From: a virus
IMG/VR virus record: IMGVR_UViG_3300009059_000052
Coordinates: 1 to 26,379 of that record
DNA: 26,379 nt
Direction: 5' to 3' (one strand)
In this document: positions 17,010 through 23,555 of the stretch, one piece after another
Numbering within the stretch: position 1 is the first letter of the stretch
How the letters are laid out: each line of letters starts with the position of its first letter
The notes under the pieces: model-generated
Told to the model about the DNA's origin: nothing
The model's database searches: none
What the model saw: only the letters and a program-made list of their open reading frames with translations
Position numbers and translations under genes: made by a program

Positions 17010-18449
17010 TTATGGGCATAATCTATATTTCCAGAGTGACTTACCAGCAACGTTACCTGATATATATGATATGGAAAAGGGTCCATTGTCTGGTACGCCA
17101 CCGAGGTTATAAACTAAATCGGTTTTAGTAATTTTATATCCATACATCAAATTTTGAGATCCTTCAGCTCTGGGGGCATGGTTAAAACAAAAATCTATAT
17201 GGCTTTTATAATCAGTAAAAGGAGCATCAAATTGAATATCGTTTGCAGAAGCATAATTGAGATTCCATTGAATTATTTGGGTACCTATTATACCTTGTTT
17301 ATCAGGGTTAATGGTACCATCTGATTGGAGGAACCAATCATCTGTTAAACTTTTACGTAAATCATAAGAACCAGTTTCTATTTTACCTGTGTCACGGAAA
17401 AAAATTGGTATAAGGAGAGGAAATCGAGATCCTTGAGGGACTGGAGGGGAGGGGCGTGGGCCTATTCTAAGATATATAATAAATCCCCATGAAATAAAAC
17501 TACCAACAGTTTTAGAATTTTGATAAAAAGTATCAGTATATGTTACACCATTGGGGCCAGTACTGCTAAATCCGAATCTATCAGGAAATTCTAAAGCATC
17601 AAGAGTAATTTTAGTAGCGCCTGCAGGTTTAATAAAATCAACAGTACCTGCTTGAGAACCAGTAAAAGGTATATCAATACATGGGGGGCCAGTAAACGTT
17701 GCTGTTATATTTACAAATTGGTATTCCTTATAATCTTCAAGAACTTTTTTATATGCTGGGGTATCTCGCTCAGGGAAAGGGGATGGGGCTGGGGGGCCGC
17801 TTACAAATGGGTTTTTTTGGATGTTTGGGGCAGGTTGTCCATTATCTTTAAAATATTGTTTTATATAGGTTTCTAGATTAGTAGCTCGATATCCTGATAG
17901 GACTTTTTGTCCTAGTGATGCTCCAAAGTTAGGGTTAGCAGTACCATTAGACGCAGAGGGTTCTCTATCATAATTACCAATTTGGGATTCAGAAGCATCT
18001 ATTTTAATTACAGCTTTTTGTGTTGATTTATAATTATCCATAAACTGTAATGCTCCCGCTAGGTTATAATCTAGAAGACTTTGGTCATATGAATTTAAAG
18101 AAGATACTAAATATTTTCCACTATCATATGCTCCTTTTAAATTAAATCTACCTCCTGAGAGTGGGTTAATTGAAGGAGGGGGGAATTGGAATGTATCAGA
18201 GACTTTAGGATTTTTAATAGTAATAGAAGAAGAACCACTTTTTACATATGTTATTGTTACTGTTGAGAGATCGATTCCGTTCTCTATAGTGGCATTCCAA
18301 ACACCATCTTTTCCAGTTTTAGCAGTTTTTAAAATGCTTTGTCCTGAGGAGTTAGTGTATCTGAGTTTGACTTCCACCCCCTCTAAAGGAGCCCCAGTAT
18401 CTGAGCGTACAACTCCAGTGTATTTGTTACCTCCAGGATTATTAGCCAT
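17010..18449 (-). CDS. Baseplate-block protein with Ig-like and OmpA-like regions
   Basis: The 479-residue protein begins with a carboxypeptidase-regulatory/CNA-B-like sandwich (KYTGVVRSDTGAPLEGVEVK, then TGKDGVWNATI, residues 9-82). At about 133-200 comes a stretch resembling an OmpA-type peptidoglycan-binding fold: a strand AVIKIDASESQIGNYD, a loop, LSGYRATNLE, then TYIKQYF. In OmpA domains an equivalent strand precedes LSxxRAxxVxxYL. The C-terminal 280 residues are beta-rich and end in a Cys-Pro (YRLCP), with no recognised motif. It lies 2 nt after the gp5-like gene. A role in contacting the cell wall during infection is inferred from the OmpA-like stretch and the hub neighbour. The OmpA likeness is suggestive only. 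Confidence 0.66.
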   Translation of the reverse strand: MANNPGGNKYTGVVRSDTGAPLEGVEVKLRYTNSSGQSILKTAKTGKDGVWNATIENGIDLSTVTITYVKSGSSSITIKNPKVSDTFQFPPPSINPLSGGRFNLKGAYDSGKYLVSSLNSYDQSLLDYNLAGALQFMDNYKSTQKAVIKIDASESQIGNYDREPSASNGTANPNFGASLGQKVLSGYRATNLETYIKQYFKDNGQPAPNIQKNPFVSGPPAPSPFPERDTPAYKKVLEDYKEYQFVNITATFTGPPCIDIPFTGSQAGTVDFIKPAGATKITLDALEFPDRFGFSSTGPNGVTYTDTFYQNSKTVGSFISWGFIIYLRIGPRPSPPVPQGSRFPLLIPIFFRDTGKIETGSYDLRKSLTDDWFLQSDGTINPDKQGIIGTQIIQWNLNYASANDIQFDAPFTDYKSHIDFCFNHAPRAEGSQNLMYGYKITKTDLVYNLGGVPDNGPFSISYISGNVAGKSLWKYRLCP

Positions 18450-18451
18450 GA

Positions 18452-19735
18452 TTAAGAGATTTTAACATTTTTAGATAACAGTTTTTTACTTTGAACAAAA
18501 TTAGCAATTGATATTGATATATCTTCAGCATCACTAGAAACCGCATTTAATGATGCTATTGGTGCTCCAAATGAGTCAGCAGCATTTTTAAAAGCTATAT
18601 TTAAAGTATCCATAAAAACAGATAACTCTTGTAATAAAAGATTTAAATTATCTCCTAGTACTGGTGGTTGAATATTAATCCCATCAGTTCCATTTATAAT
18701 ACCTAAACGTACTAGAGGAGATGCTAAAACAATTTGAGTACCACCATCCATATTAATAGTAGTATCTGAGGATAAATGTATGGATTTTTCAGAACTTAAT
18801 ATAATGCTGTCTTTAGTAGCATTAAATACTAATCGTCCTGAGTTTAAAATTATTTGGTTTTTTGAGTATGCATTAACATCATCAGGGACATCTGTAGGTG
18901 ATAGTTTACCATATGAGTCAACTAAATTACTTGCTAAAGTAAATTTACTGATTTGTTGAGTAGAAGTTAAGTAAATAGATGACATGTCATTATTTACATT
19001 TTCAGTGGTTGGAACCCAAGGATCTGTAGGTAAGGGGCCTTGTCCGTTTCTGATAATAGTAATGGGGTCTCCATCCTTACCGGTACCATTAGACCAATTA
19101 TTTTTGATATTGGCATTGTTGACTGTAGAGCCTAGTCTGATGGAGTTTCCAAATCTACCCTCATATATGGTGTCTCCTTCATAGGGTAAAAGGGGGTGAA
19201 TGTTGTTTATATTTGATTCTTTAAATGTTTTTCCTAAATTTATTTCAGTAGACTGGTCTGTTACTCTTCGTACTGCCCCTGCTTCTATTTGTTGATAATC
19301 TCTTCTTTGTGGTTCAGGTAAAGTACTAGCAGCCGGGATAGCGTTATGTATTTGGCTATTCCAAATGTTAATAGGAGGTAAATAATATGGAGATACTGAA
19401 GTGGTATTATTAATAATATTTGTGTTAGGGAGGTATATTATTGGTACTAACTCATTAATTAATGGGTAATATTTAAGATTAGGGAAAAGAGGATATGCTG
19501 CTACTTTATTATTAGAATTAGACCCATTAAAGGTAGGATTTTTAACTGAGTCTATAAAAATGGTGCCAATTCCATTCCATTCACCATACTTTTTCCAGTC
19601 TTTGTGGGTGTCATCTAAAATAATGTCTACTACTCTATATGTAGATACAGCAGATGTAGTAGATACCCCAGATGAAGCACCAGCAGTAAAATTTGATCCA
19701 TTATTGGTTTGGTTACCATACAGCGGTGTGGGCAT
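18452..19735 (-). CDS. 5: gp5-like baseplate hub/spike protein without lysozyme domain
   Basis: The 427-residue protein has an OB-fold-like N-terminus (YRVVDIILDD, then WNGIGTIFID, then LINELVPIIYLP). A motif I recall from gp5-type hubs, YEGRFGNSIRLGS, follows at 191-203, with DGDPITIIRNGQG at 222-233. A repetitive strand region comes next (NQIILNSGRLVFNATKDSI, then SIHLSSDTTINMDGG), consistent with the spike beta-helix. The C-terminus is helical (LNLLLQELSVFMDTLN). No T4-lysozyme-like catalytic region is present between the OB part and the spike, so cell-wall cutting must lie elsewhere or be absent. The start overlaps the preceding stop as TAATG and a strong Shine-Dalgarno (AAGGAGGT) sits 5 nt upstream of the ATG, which fixes this start. 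Confidence 0.82.
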   Translation of the reverse strand: MPTPLYGNQTNNGSNFTAGASSGVSTTSAVSTYRVVDIILDDTHKDWKKYGEWNGIGTIFIDSVKNPTFNGSNSNNKVAAYPLFPNLKYYPLINELVPIIYLPNTNIINNTTSVSPYYLPPINIWNSQIHNAIPAASTLPEPQRRDYQQIEAGAVRRVTDQSTEINLGKTFKESNINNIHPLLPYEGDTIYEGRFGNSIRLGSTVNNANIKNNWSNGTGKDGDPITIIRNGQGPLPTDPWVPTTENVNNDMSSIYLTSTQQISKFTLASNLVDSYGKLSPTDVPDDVNAYSKNQIILNSGRLVFNATKDSIILSSEKSIHLSSDTTINMDGGTQIVLASPLVRLGIINGTDGINIQPPVLGDNLNLLLQELSVFMDTLNIAFKNAADSFGAPIASLNAVSSDAEDISISIANFVQSKKLLSKNVKIS

Positions 19736-20076
19736 TAGTTACCTCCTTCTTTAAATTTGTCTATTTCAGCCAATAATTGAGCTTTTTCTTCCTCAGAGAT
19801 ACCAAAACCGCCTTCGGCGGTTCCGTTATTACTCATAATACGTTGGATGATAGTAGCCATCTTAATTAATTGTTCATCATTTTTAACACTTATTTCTAAG
19901 TATTCTTTAATTAAAGGAACAATTAAAGTAGCATCTCCTATTTCGTTTACTAGTGGTTTTAATTCTGATATGAGGGCGGAGATTTGTTTGTCTTTTTTCT
20001 TTTGATTATTATATATCTCCTCTAATATGTCAGAAAATTTTTTACCACCAAATACAACATTGTCTAAACCATTCAT
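19735..20076 (-). CDS. Small helical protein upstream of the hub gene
   Basis: The 113-residue protein is almost entirely helical. It starts MNGLDNVVFGGKKFSDILEE, continues with a Lys-rich helix (IYNNQKKKDKQISALISELK) and ends with an acidic helix (SEEEKAQLLAEIDKFKEGG). There is no membrane segment or catalytic motif. It lies between the late sigma factor (25 nt upstream) and the gp5-like hub, with its stop overlapping the hub start as TAATG. An ATATTTAT motif ends 15 nt before its ATG, so it could be the first late gene of the baseplate block. The position would suit a tail assembly chaperone, but I do not recognise a family. Confidence 0.65.
   Translation of the reverse strand: MNGLDNVVFGGKKFSDILEEIYNNQKKKDKQISALISELKPLVNEIGDATLIVPLIKEYLEISVKNDEQLIKMATIIQRIMSNNGTAEGGFGISEEEKAQLLAEIDKFKEGGN
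19741..19748 (-). promoter_or_regulatory. Strong Shine-Dalgarno of the gp5-like gene
   Basis: The coding strand reads AAGGAGGTAACTAATG, a full anti-SD match 5 nt before the ATG at 19735, inside the last codons of the 113-residue gene. Bacteroidota and their phages usually lack such sites, so it stands out and suggests high translation. Confidence 0.7.
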
Positions 20077-20091
20077 GATACGTGTTTAATA

Positions 20092-20099
20092 ATAAATAT
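20092..20099 (-). promoter_or_regulatory. ATATTTAT motif, candidate late promoter of the baseplate block
   Basis: The coding strand reads TATATTTATTATT. The 8-mer ends 15 nt before the ATG at 20076, directly downstream of the gp55-type sigma factor gene, whose stop begins at 20104. The position makes it a natural start for the structural operon. Confidence 0.42.
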
Positions 20100-20101
20100 A
20101 A

Positions 20102-20821
20102 TTATGGGAAATTTGTATACCCATTTTCTAAATAAAAATAATAATGGTTTTTAAATATATCGTAAAGTTTATTTGCTATTTTAGTAATTTTTGGGGTTTT
20201 AGCATCAACAATTTCCCGAATGTAAATGTATAACGCCTTTTTATTAAATATATCTATATTTTCTCTTTTACGAAACAACTCTAAAATTGCATCTGCTATT
20301 TTAGCATCATCATTTTTTGGGAATAATTCATATATATTATCAGAACAGTATTCAACGTATTCATCTATAAATGCTGATAATTTTTGGTTGATGGGGGTTT
20401 CATCAATGTTGTAGCTATACTTCTCATCTGATTCAAGTTCTTCAATTGGGGCTTTGTCTACTCGTTTTTTATAGTTTTTAGTATTTGAAATAATCAAATA
20501 ACGTTTAGCTATAGTTCCAAAATACGAATATGCTTTAGCTCCTCTTTCTGGGTTGAATAGATGAATCTTAGAAAGTAAAAATGAAATTACTTCATGTTGT
20601 AAATCCTCAATATTACTTACTTCAGTATAATAAAACTTAAAAGTATGAATAATATTTTCTGTTAATTTAAAAAACGCATAATGAATACGATCACGATATA
20701 TTTTATTTTTTGTCTCGTAATCTAAAGTATTATTATACTCAACAATTGCATTCTCTGTTTCTTGAGTGAAATACATCCCACTAGTTTTTGGTTTTACTAC
20801 TACCGCTGCTACATCACTCAT
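20102..20821 (-). CDS. 55: Late transcription sigma factor, T4 gp55-like
   Basis: The 239-residue protein matches a small phage late sigma factor. The core is helical and sigma-region-2-like: TIIRDRIHYAFF-type sequence at about 40-55 (here NKIYRDRIHYAFFKLTENII), then DLQHEVISFLLSKI, then FNPERGAKAYSYFGTIAKRY. The FNPERG.KAYSYF...RY sequence is the hallmark of the sigma-70 core-binding and promoter-melting region in gp55 proteins. The C-terminal half is a set of helices without a region 4, as expected for gp55, which depends on a co-activator and the sliding clamp. It should direct host RNA polymerase to late promoters. The gene overlaps the upstream 91-residue gene as ATGA. T4 gp55 has 185 residues, so this one is longer, mainly at the C-terminus. 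Confidence 0.85.
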   Translation of the reverse strand: MSDVAAVVVKPKTSGMYFTQETENAIVEYNNTLDYETKNKIYRDRIHYAFFKLTENIIHTFKFYYTEVSNIEDLQHEVISFLLSKIHLFNPERGAKAYSYFGTIAKRYLIISNTKNYKKRVDKAPIEELESDEKYSYNIDETPINQKLSAFIDEYVEYCSDNIYELFPKNDDAKIADAILELFRKRENIDIFNKKALYIYIREIVDAKTPKITKIANKLYDIFKNHYYFYLENGYTNFP

Positions 20822-21093
20822 AAATTCTTAATATTGAACTGGTTTAAAATACTTTGGATTTGTTTAACTGATTCGAAGAAAAAACCAACCTCATCATCTG
20901 ATTTGAATGATTCTCTAGCGTCTACTTCTTTAAGTTTTTTATCTGACATTTCAATTATATCAGATACTTTATTTAAATAAGACATATATCCAATTAGGAT
21001 ATCTTCTTGTTTTTCATTTTTTCTAAGAAGATTAAAGGTTGTGTATCCTAGGATCACAACCATTAAACTTAATATAACAATTGCTATAATCAT
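20818..21093 (-). CDS. Single-pass membrane protein with conserved acidic motif
   Basis: The 91-residue protein has one N-terminal transmembrane helix (IIAIVILSLMVVILGYTTF, residues 2-20). A short basic stretch (LLRKNEK) follows, then a helical soluble part with a SDDEVGFFFESVKQIQSIL motif near the C-terminus. The positively charged flank predicts that the C-terminal part faces the cytoplasm. I recall small proteins of this form, with a DDE-GFFFE motif, from other large T4-like phages, but without a known function. It is coupled to both neighbours by ATGA overlaps, between the HD protein and the sigma factor. There is nothing to suggest a holin, which would normally have more than one helix or lie with a lysozyme. 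Confidence 0.72.
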   Translation of the reverse strand: MIIAIVILSLMVVILGYTTFNLLRKNEKQEDILIGYMSYLNKVSDIIEMSDKKLKEVDARESFKSDDEVGFFFESVKQIQSILNQFNIKNL

Positions 21094-21866
21094 ATATTAT
21101 CTAGTAAACTTTTTAATCCTTCACTTTTGATATTACTTAAAGCTTTAGTCTTAATAGGTGCTTTCTTGTTTTTTTCAATTGTGAAATTTGATGATTTATT
21201 TTGAGTTGTTCCATTTTTTAATTTCGCATTCCATTCTTGCTCAAATTCAATCCTAGCAGCCATTAAATCTGCCTGGTGAATGATATATACTAAAGCTGTG
21301 CGGGGTTTAGTTTCTGGGAGGTAGGATATTAAGTATGGCTTGTTAGCATCATCATATAAACCATCATGTAACTTAATTGCTAACATCTCATTTTTAGAAA
21401 ATACAATATCATGAGACATTAACAAATACAAACTGCGGTCTGGGACAGACATGTATTCAAGTTGATTGTTGAATTTGTAATCTTCACCTAGTTTATCTTT
21501 TCTCCATTGGTCGTCCTGGGGGAGGTATGATTCATTTTCTTCATCACCCATTTTACCCAAGTCATGATTTAAAGCAGCAAATACTAATTCATCAAAGGTA
21601 TATGCAGAAGTATCAACCCCCATTTCTTTCCACACTTGGTGGAGTTTAAGAGCACATTGTACTACTCGTAATACGTGATCTACATAACCGCCTGGGAATG
21701 CATTGTGATATTCTTTTTTATGAGAAGCAGGCATAAGCATAATACGCTCAGCATATAATTCATAAAATGATTTTAATTCAGAACATCTAGGCTCAGAGAT
21801 ATGCTCATCAATGATGGATAGAAATTTGTTCCAATTGTCTTGGATTTGTTCTGCTGTTAATTTCAT
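21090..21866 (-). CDS. HD-domain metal-dependent phosphohydrolase
   Basis: The 258-residue protein has an HD-family metal site: H64 in GGYVDHVLRVV, H101-D102 in ALNHDLGKMG, then further candidate ligands H152 (SHDIV), H167-D168 and D200 in IIHQADLMAAR. The H...HD...D order is the HD superfamily signature. Related enzymes hydrolyse nucleotides, oligonucleotides or cyclic nucleotides. Similar HD proteins are common in large phages and may adjust nucleotide pools or remove host signalling nucleotides, though the substrate cannot be read from sequence. The C-terminal 40 residues are Lys-rich and flexible. It shares ATGA overlaps with the 67-residue gene and the 91-residue gene, so it is made together with the late sigma factor. 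Confidence 0.85.
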   Translation of the reverse strand: MKLTAEQIQDNWNKFLSIIDEHISEPRCSELKSFYELYAERIMLMPASHKKEYHNAFPGGYVDHVLRVVQCALKLHQVWKEMGVDTSAYTFDELVFAALNHDLGKMGDEENESYLPQDDQWRKDKLGEDYKFNNQLEYMSVPDRSLYLLMSHDIVFSKNEMLAIKLHDGLYDDANKPYLISYLPETKPRTALVYIIHQADLMAARIEFEQEWNAKLKNGTTQNKSSNFTIEKNKKAPIKTKALSNIKSEGLKSLLDNI

Positions 21867-22066
21867 CGCGCAGCAACATTTAATTCATAACCATCAATTG
21901 GCTCGCTTTCAACATACATTTTAGCTTGTTCAATTGAAGCATTGATGTTTTCTAAAGCTTCTTTGTAAATCTCGATTGATAGTTGTTGGTTAACAATAAA
22001 ATTAAGTTGTTTAGTTAAACCTTCAATTTTATTAAGTTCACGTAAAATACTGTCTCTATGTTTCAT
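21863..22066 (-). CDS. Small helical protein at the head of the sigma-factor operon
   Basis: The 67-residue protein is helical (RDSILRELNKIEGLTKQLNF, then SIEIYKEALENINASIEQAK) with coiled-coil-like spacing. It has no cysteine cluster and no membrane segment. Its stop overlaps the HD gene start as ATGA. The coding strand has TATATTTA only 4 nt before the ATG and a clear copy of the ATATTTAT motif 102 nt upstream. I do not recognise a family. As the first gene of an operon that ends with the late sigma factor it may be a regulator or an assembly partner, but this is position-based only. Confidence 0.62.
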   Translation of the reverse strand: MKHRDSILRELNKIEGLTKQLNFIVNQQLSIEIYKEALENINASIEQAKMYVESEPIDGYELNVAAR

Positions 22067-22168
22067 AATTTAAATATATTTTTGTTAATTTGTTGTTACA
22101 CACATACACCCTTATTTTCTACACATCTTATTATCAAAACCCCTGTGATTCTAATATAACTGAAGAGA

Positions 22169-22176
22169 ATAAATAT
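22169..22176 (-). promoter_or_regulatory. ATATTTAT motif in the 116-nt gap before the sigma-factor operon
   Basis: The coding strand reads GTATATTTATTCTC, seven bases past the 139-residue gene. It is 102 nt from the next ATG (22066). This is the only copy not close to a start codon. The gap also holds a GT-rich stretch around 22099-22115 and a second AT-rich box just before the ATG. I see no hairpin terminator in it. Confidence 0.35.
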
Positions 22177-22182
22177 ACCAAG

Positions 22183-22602
22183 TTATTTTGAAGAAGAATT
22201 AATTATGTCTTGAATTTGTTTAAGATAAATACATTTTTCGTATTCTTCTAAAGATTCATAATAATTTAAGGCACTGGTTAGGGTTTGTTTAAAAATTTCA
22301 TCTGAGGATAACTTGAGGCAATCCAAATGAGTGGTATCTTGTAGGTCAAGTTTTGATAAGTTATCATACGCCCTGCTATAAACCATATAACTACTTGCCC
22401 TTTCAATCTCATCAGTATCCAGATCCGGACTAGTTTCCCCTAAAAATTTAATTATTTGCTTAGCAAATGTCTCATAATTTACAATTAGTTTTTTAAATAT
22501 CCCAATCCAGATTATAGGACTATCAGACAAGTCTATTTGTACAATAGCTTCTTCTGGTTCCTCAGAAGATTTAAATAGGTTAAATATTTTGTTGATATTC
22601 AT
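22183..22602 (-). CDS. Unknown acidic helical protein (139 residues)
   Basis: The protein starts MNINKIFNLFKSSEEPEEAI and contains helices with DSPIIWIGIFKKLIVNYETF, then DEIERASSYMVYSRAYDNLS, and a C-terminal helix ending IQDIINSSSK. It is acidic overall, cytoplasmic and without a metal or nucleotide-binding motif. An ATATTTAT motif lies 4 nt before its ATG, and just upstream is the terminator of the preceding gene, so it appears to be the first gene of its own transcript. I recognise no family. Confidence 0.62.
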   Translation of the reverse strand: MNINKIFNLFKSSEEPEEAIVQIDLSDSPIIWIGIFKKLIVNYETFAKQIIKFLGETSPDLDTDEIERASSYMVYSRAYDNLSKLDLQDTTHLDCLKLSSDEIFKQTLTSALNYYESLEEYEKCIYLKQIQDIINSSSK

Positions 22603-22606
22603 GTAT

Positions 22607-22614
22607 ATAAATAT
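22607..22614 (-). promoter_or_regulatory. ATATTTAT motif 4 nt before the 139-residue gene
   Basis: The coding strand reads ATATATTTATATACATG, leaving only ATAC between the 8-mer and the ATG at 22602. It follows a strong terminator directly, which supports a real transcription start here. It is one of three copies with exactly this 4-nt gap. Confidence 0.45.
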
Positions 22615-22616
22615 AT

Positions 22617-22650
22617 AAAGAAAAAAAGCGGCAAAAAGCCGCTTTAAAAA
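22617..22650 (-). terminator. Rho-independent terminator after the 105-residue gene
   Basis: The coding strand forms an 8-bp perfect stem (AAAGCGGC with GCCGCTTT) around a 5-nt T loop, followed by a run of T residues. It lies 18 nt after the stop of the gene at 22668-22985, and the next gene begins just downstream. Confidence 0.88.
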
Positions 22651-22667
22651 GTAAGTTTAATTATTTA

Positions 22668-22985
22668 TTATCCTTTAATTAATTGTTTAGTCCCAGTTGA
22701 TCCTGTTGCTTTATCAAATCGTGAGTCTGTATATGAGCGGCACTCAGCTATTTGGTTATAGACTCGTTCTAACTCATAAGATGTTTGACGATCTGTATCT
22801 TCAAATTTTTTATAAACTTGTTGAAAATTATAATCTCTCTCTCGAGTATTATTATCTATCCACTCATGAGTGGATTTTAACTCTGCTGTTAATTTGTTAA
22901 TCCTAACTATACCCCAAACAATTACAGCCATAAAAGCAACTGCAATAATCGAGAGCATACCTAAAACGAAAGATGTTGTTTCCAT
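22668..22985 (-). CDS. Membrane-anchored coiled-coil protein
   Basis: The 105-residue protein has one N-terminal transmembrane helix (LGMLSIIAVAFMAVIVWGIV, residues 8-27). A long soluble helix follows with heptad character, rich in charged residues (VRINKLTAELKSTHEWI and later KKFEDTDRQTSYELERV). The C-terminus is Gly/Thr-rich. The basic flank after the helix favours a cytoplasmic soluble part. A Shine-Dalgarno (AAAGGAG) lies about 10 nt before the ATG, which fixes the start. It is directly downstream of tRNA-Met and shares its promoter, and ends at the strong terminator. Holin or spanin roles are possible but not supported by any motif. Confidence 0.72.
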   Translation of the reverse strand: METTSFVLGMLSIIAVAFMAVIVWGIVRINKLTAELKSTHEWIDNNTRERDYNFQQVYKKFEDTDRQTSYELERVYNQIAECRSYTDSRFDKATGSTGTKQLIKG

Positions 22986-22996
22986 AATTTGTTTCT

Positions 22997-23003
22997 CCTT
23001 TAT
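22997..23003 (-). promoter_or_regulatory. Shine-Dalgarno of the 105-residue gene
   Basis: The coding strand reads AAAGGAGAAACAAATTATG, with the AGGAG core about 10 nt before the start at 22985. It is one of only two clear SD sites in the window. Confidence 0.6.
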
Positions 23004-23024
23004 TTTAAATAACTTACTTTTTAG

Positions 23025-23098
23025 TGCACCTTGCAGGAATCGAACCTGCGACCTACTGATTATGAGTCAGTTGCTCTAACCAATTGAGCTAAAGGTGC
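23025..23098 (-). tRNA. tRNA-Met (anticodon CAT)
   Basis: A complete 74-nt cloverleaf: acceptor GCACCTT/AAGGTGC, D-stem GCTC/GAGC, anticodon stem ACTGA/TCAGT around loop CTCATAA, and T-stem GCAGG/CCTGC with TTCGATT. The anticodon is at 23062-23064. CCA is not encoded. A CAT anticodon may also belong to the modified isoleucine tRNA that reads ATA, and sequence alone cannot separate the two. A host-type promoter ends 9 nt upstream. Confidence 0.93.
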
Positions 23099-23107
23099 TG
23101 ATTGGGA

Positions 23108-23139
23108 CAAATATAATAAATGAATTCTAAATTACCAAA
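23108..23139 (-). promoter_or_regulatory. Host-type promoter of tRNA-Met and the 105-residue gene
   Basis: The coding strand has TTTG (23139-23136), exactly 20 bp, then TATATTTG (23115-23108), a full match to the Bacteroidota -33/-7 consensus. Initiation about 6-9 nt further would place the start at the tRNA 5' end. The -33 box lies inside the end of the 129-residue gene. Confidence 0.75.
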
Positions 23140-23521
23140 CTTTATTTGGAGAATAAACTCTAAAGAAATGATATGAAGTACGAGCTAAAGGGAATTTAAT
23201 TACAAAGAAATTATAACTATCCCAAAATTTAATAGCATACTTACTATCAAGTTTTCCATCAAAATAAACTTCAGCTGTTCCTGTTCTAAGATCACAAACA
23301 AACTTTAAAGCATTATTTTGAATAATATAGATGTCTTCTTCCTCTATTAATTTGATCTTATAAAGTTGATCTGTTCTATAGAGTGAATCAACAACCATAC
23401 GACTATGACCTGGGATGAATAATCTATATTCTTCTTGGTCAAATCTTTTGTTTATGGGGACGTATTGAGAGTATAATGAAACCTTTATTAGTAGTGCTAG
23501 AAGCACAGTTAATATTTTCAT
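23132..23521 (-). CDS. Secreted or periplasmic protein of unknown function
   Basis: The 129-residue protein begins with a typical signal peptide: MKILTVLLALLIKVSLYSQ, with a likely cut after SQ at residue 19, the form common in Bacteroidota. The mature part has about 110 residues with beta-prone segments (YRLFIPGHSRMVVDSLY, then EDIYIIQNNALKFVCDL, then GTAEVYFDG) and one cysteine. There is no lipobox and no known enzyme motif. It sits between two tRNA genes. An ATATTTAT motif ends 15 nt before its ATG. A phage protein sent to the periplasm could act in superinfection exclusion, envelope change or lysis, but the sequence does not tell which. Confidence 0.75.
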   Translation of the reverse strand: MKILTVLLALLIKVSLYSQYVPINKRFDQEEYRLFIPGHSRMVVDSLYRTDQLYKIKLIEEEDIYIIQNNALKFVCDLRTGTAEVYFDGKLDSKYAIKFWDSYNFFVIKFPLARTSYHFFRVYSPNKVW

Positions 23522-23536
23522 TATGGTGTGTTTATA

Positions 23537-23544
23537 ATAAATAT
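23537..23544 (-). promoter_or_regulatory. ATATTTAT motif, candidate late promoter of the secreted protein gene
   Basis: The coding strand reads AATATTTATTATAAAC. The 8-mer ends 15 nt before the ATG at 23521, in the short gap after tRNA-Arg. It suggests late expression of the secreted protein, apart from the tRNAs. Confidence 0.4.
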
Positions 23545-23555
23545 TATAAACTAAG

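Noticed and set aside
22067-22182. CRISPR-like or tandem repeat in the 116-nt gap, suggested by the GT-rich run
   Set aside because: There are no repeated units; it is a short alternating stretch only. I also saw no CRISPR array anywhere in the window.
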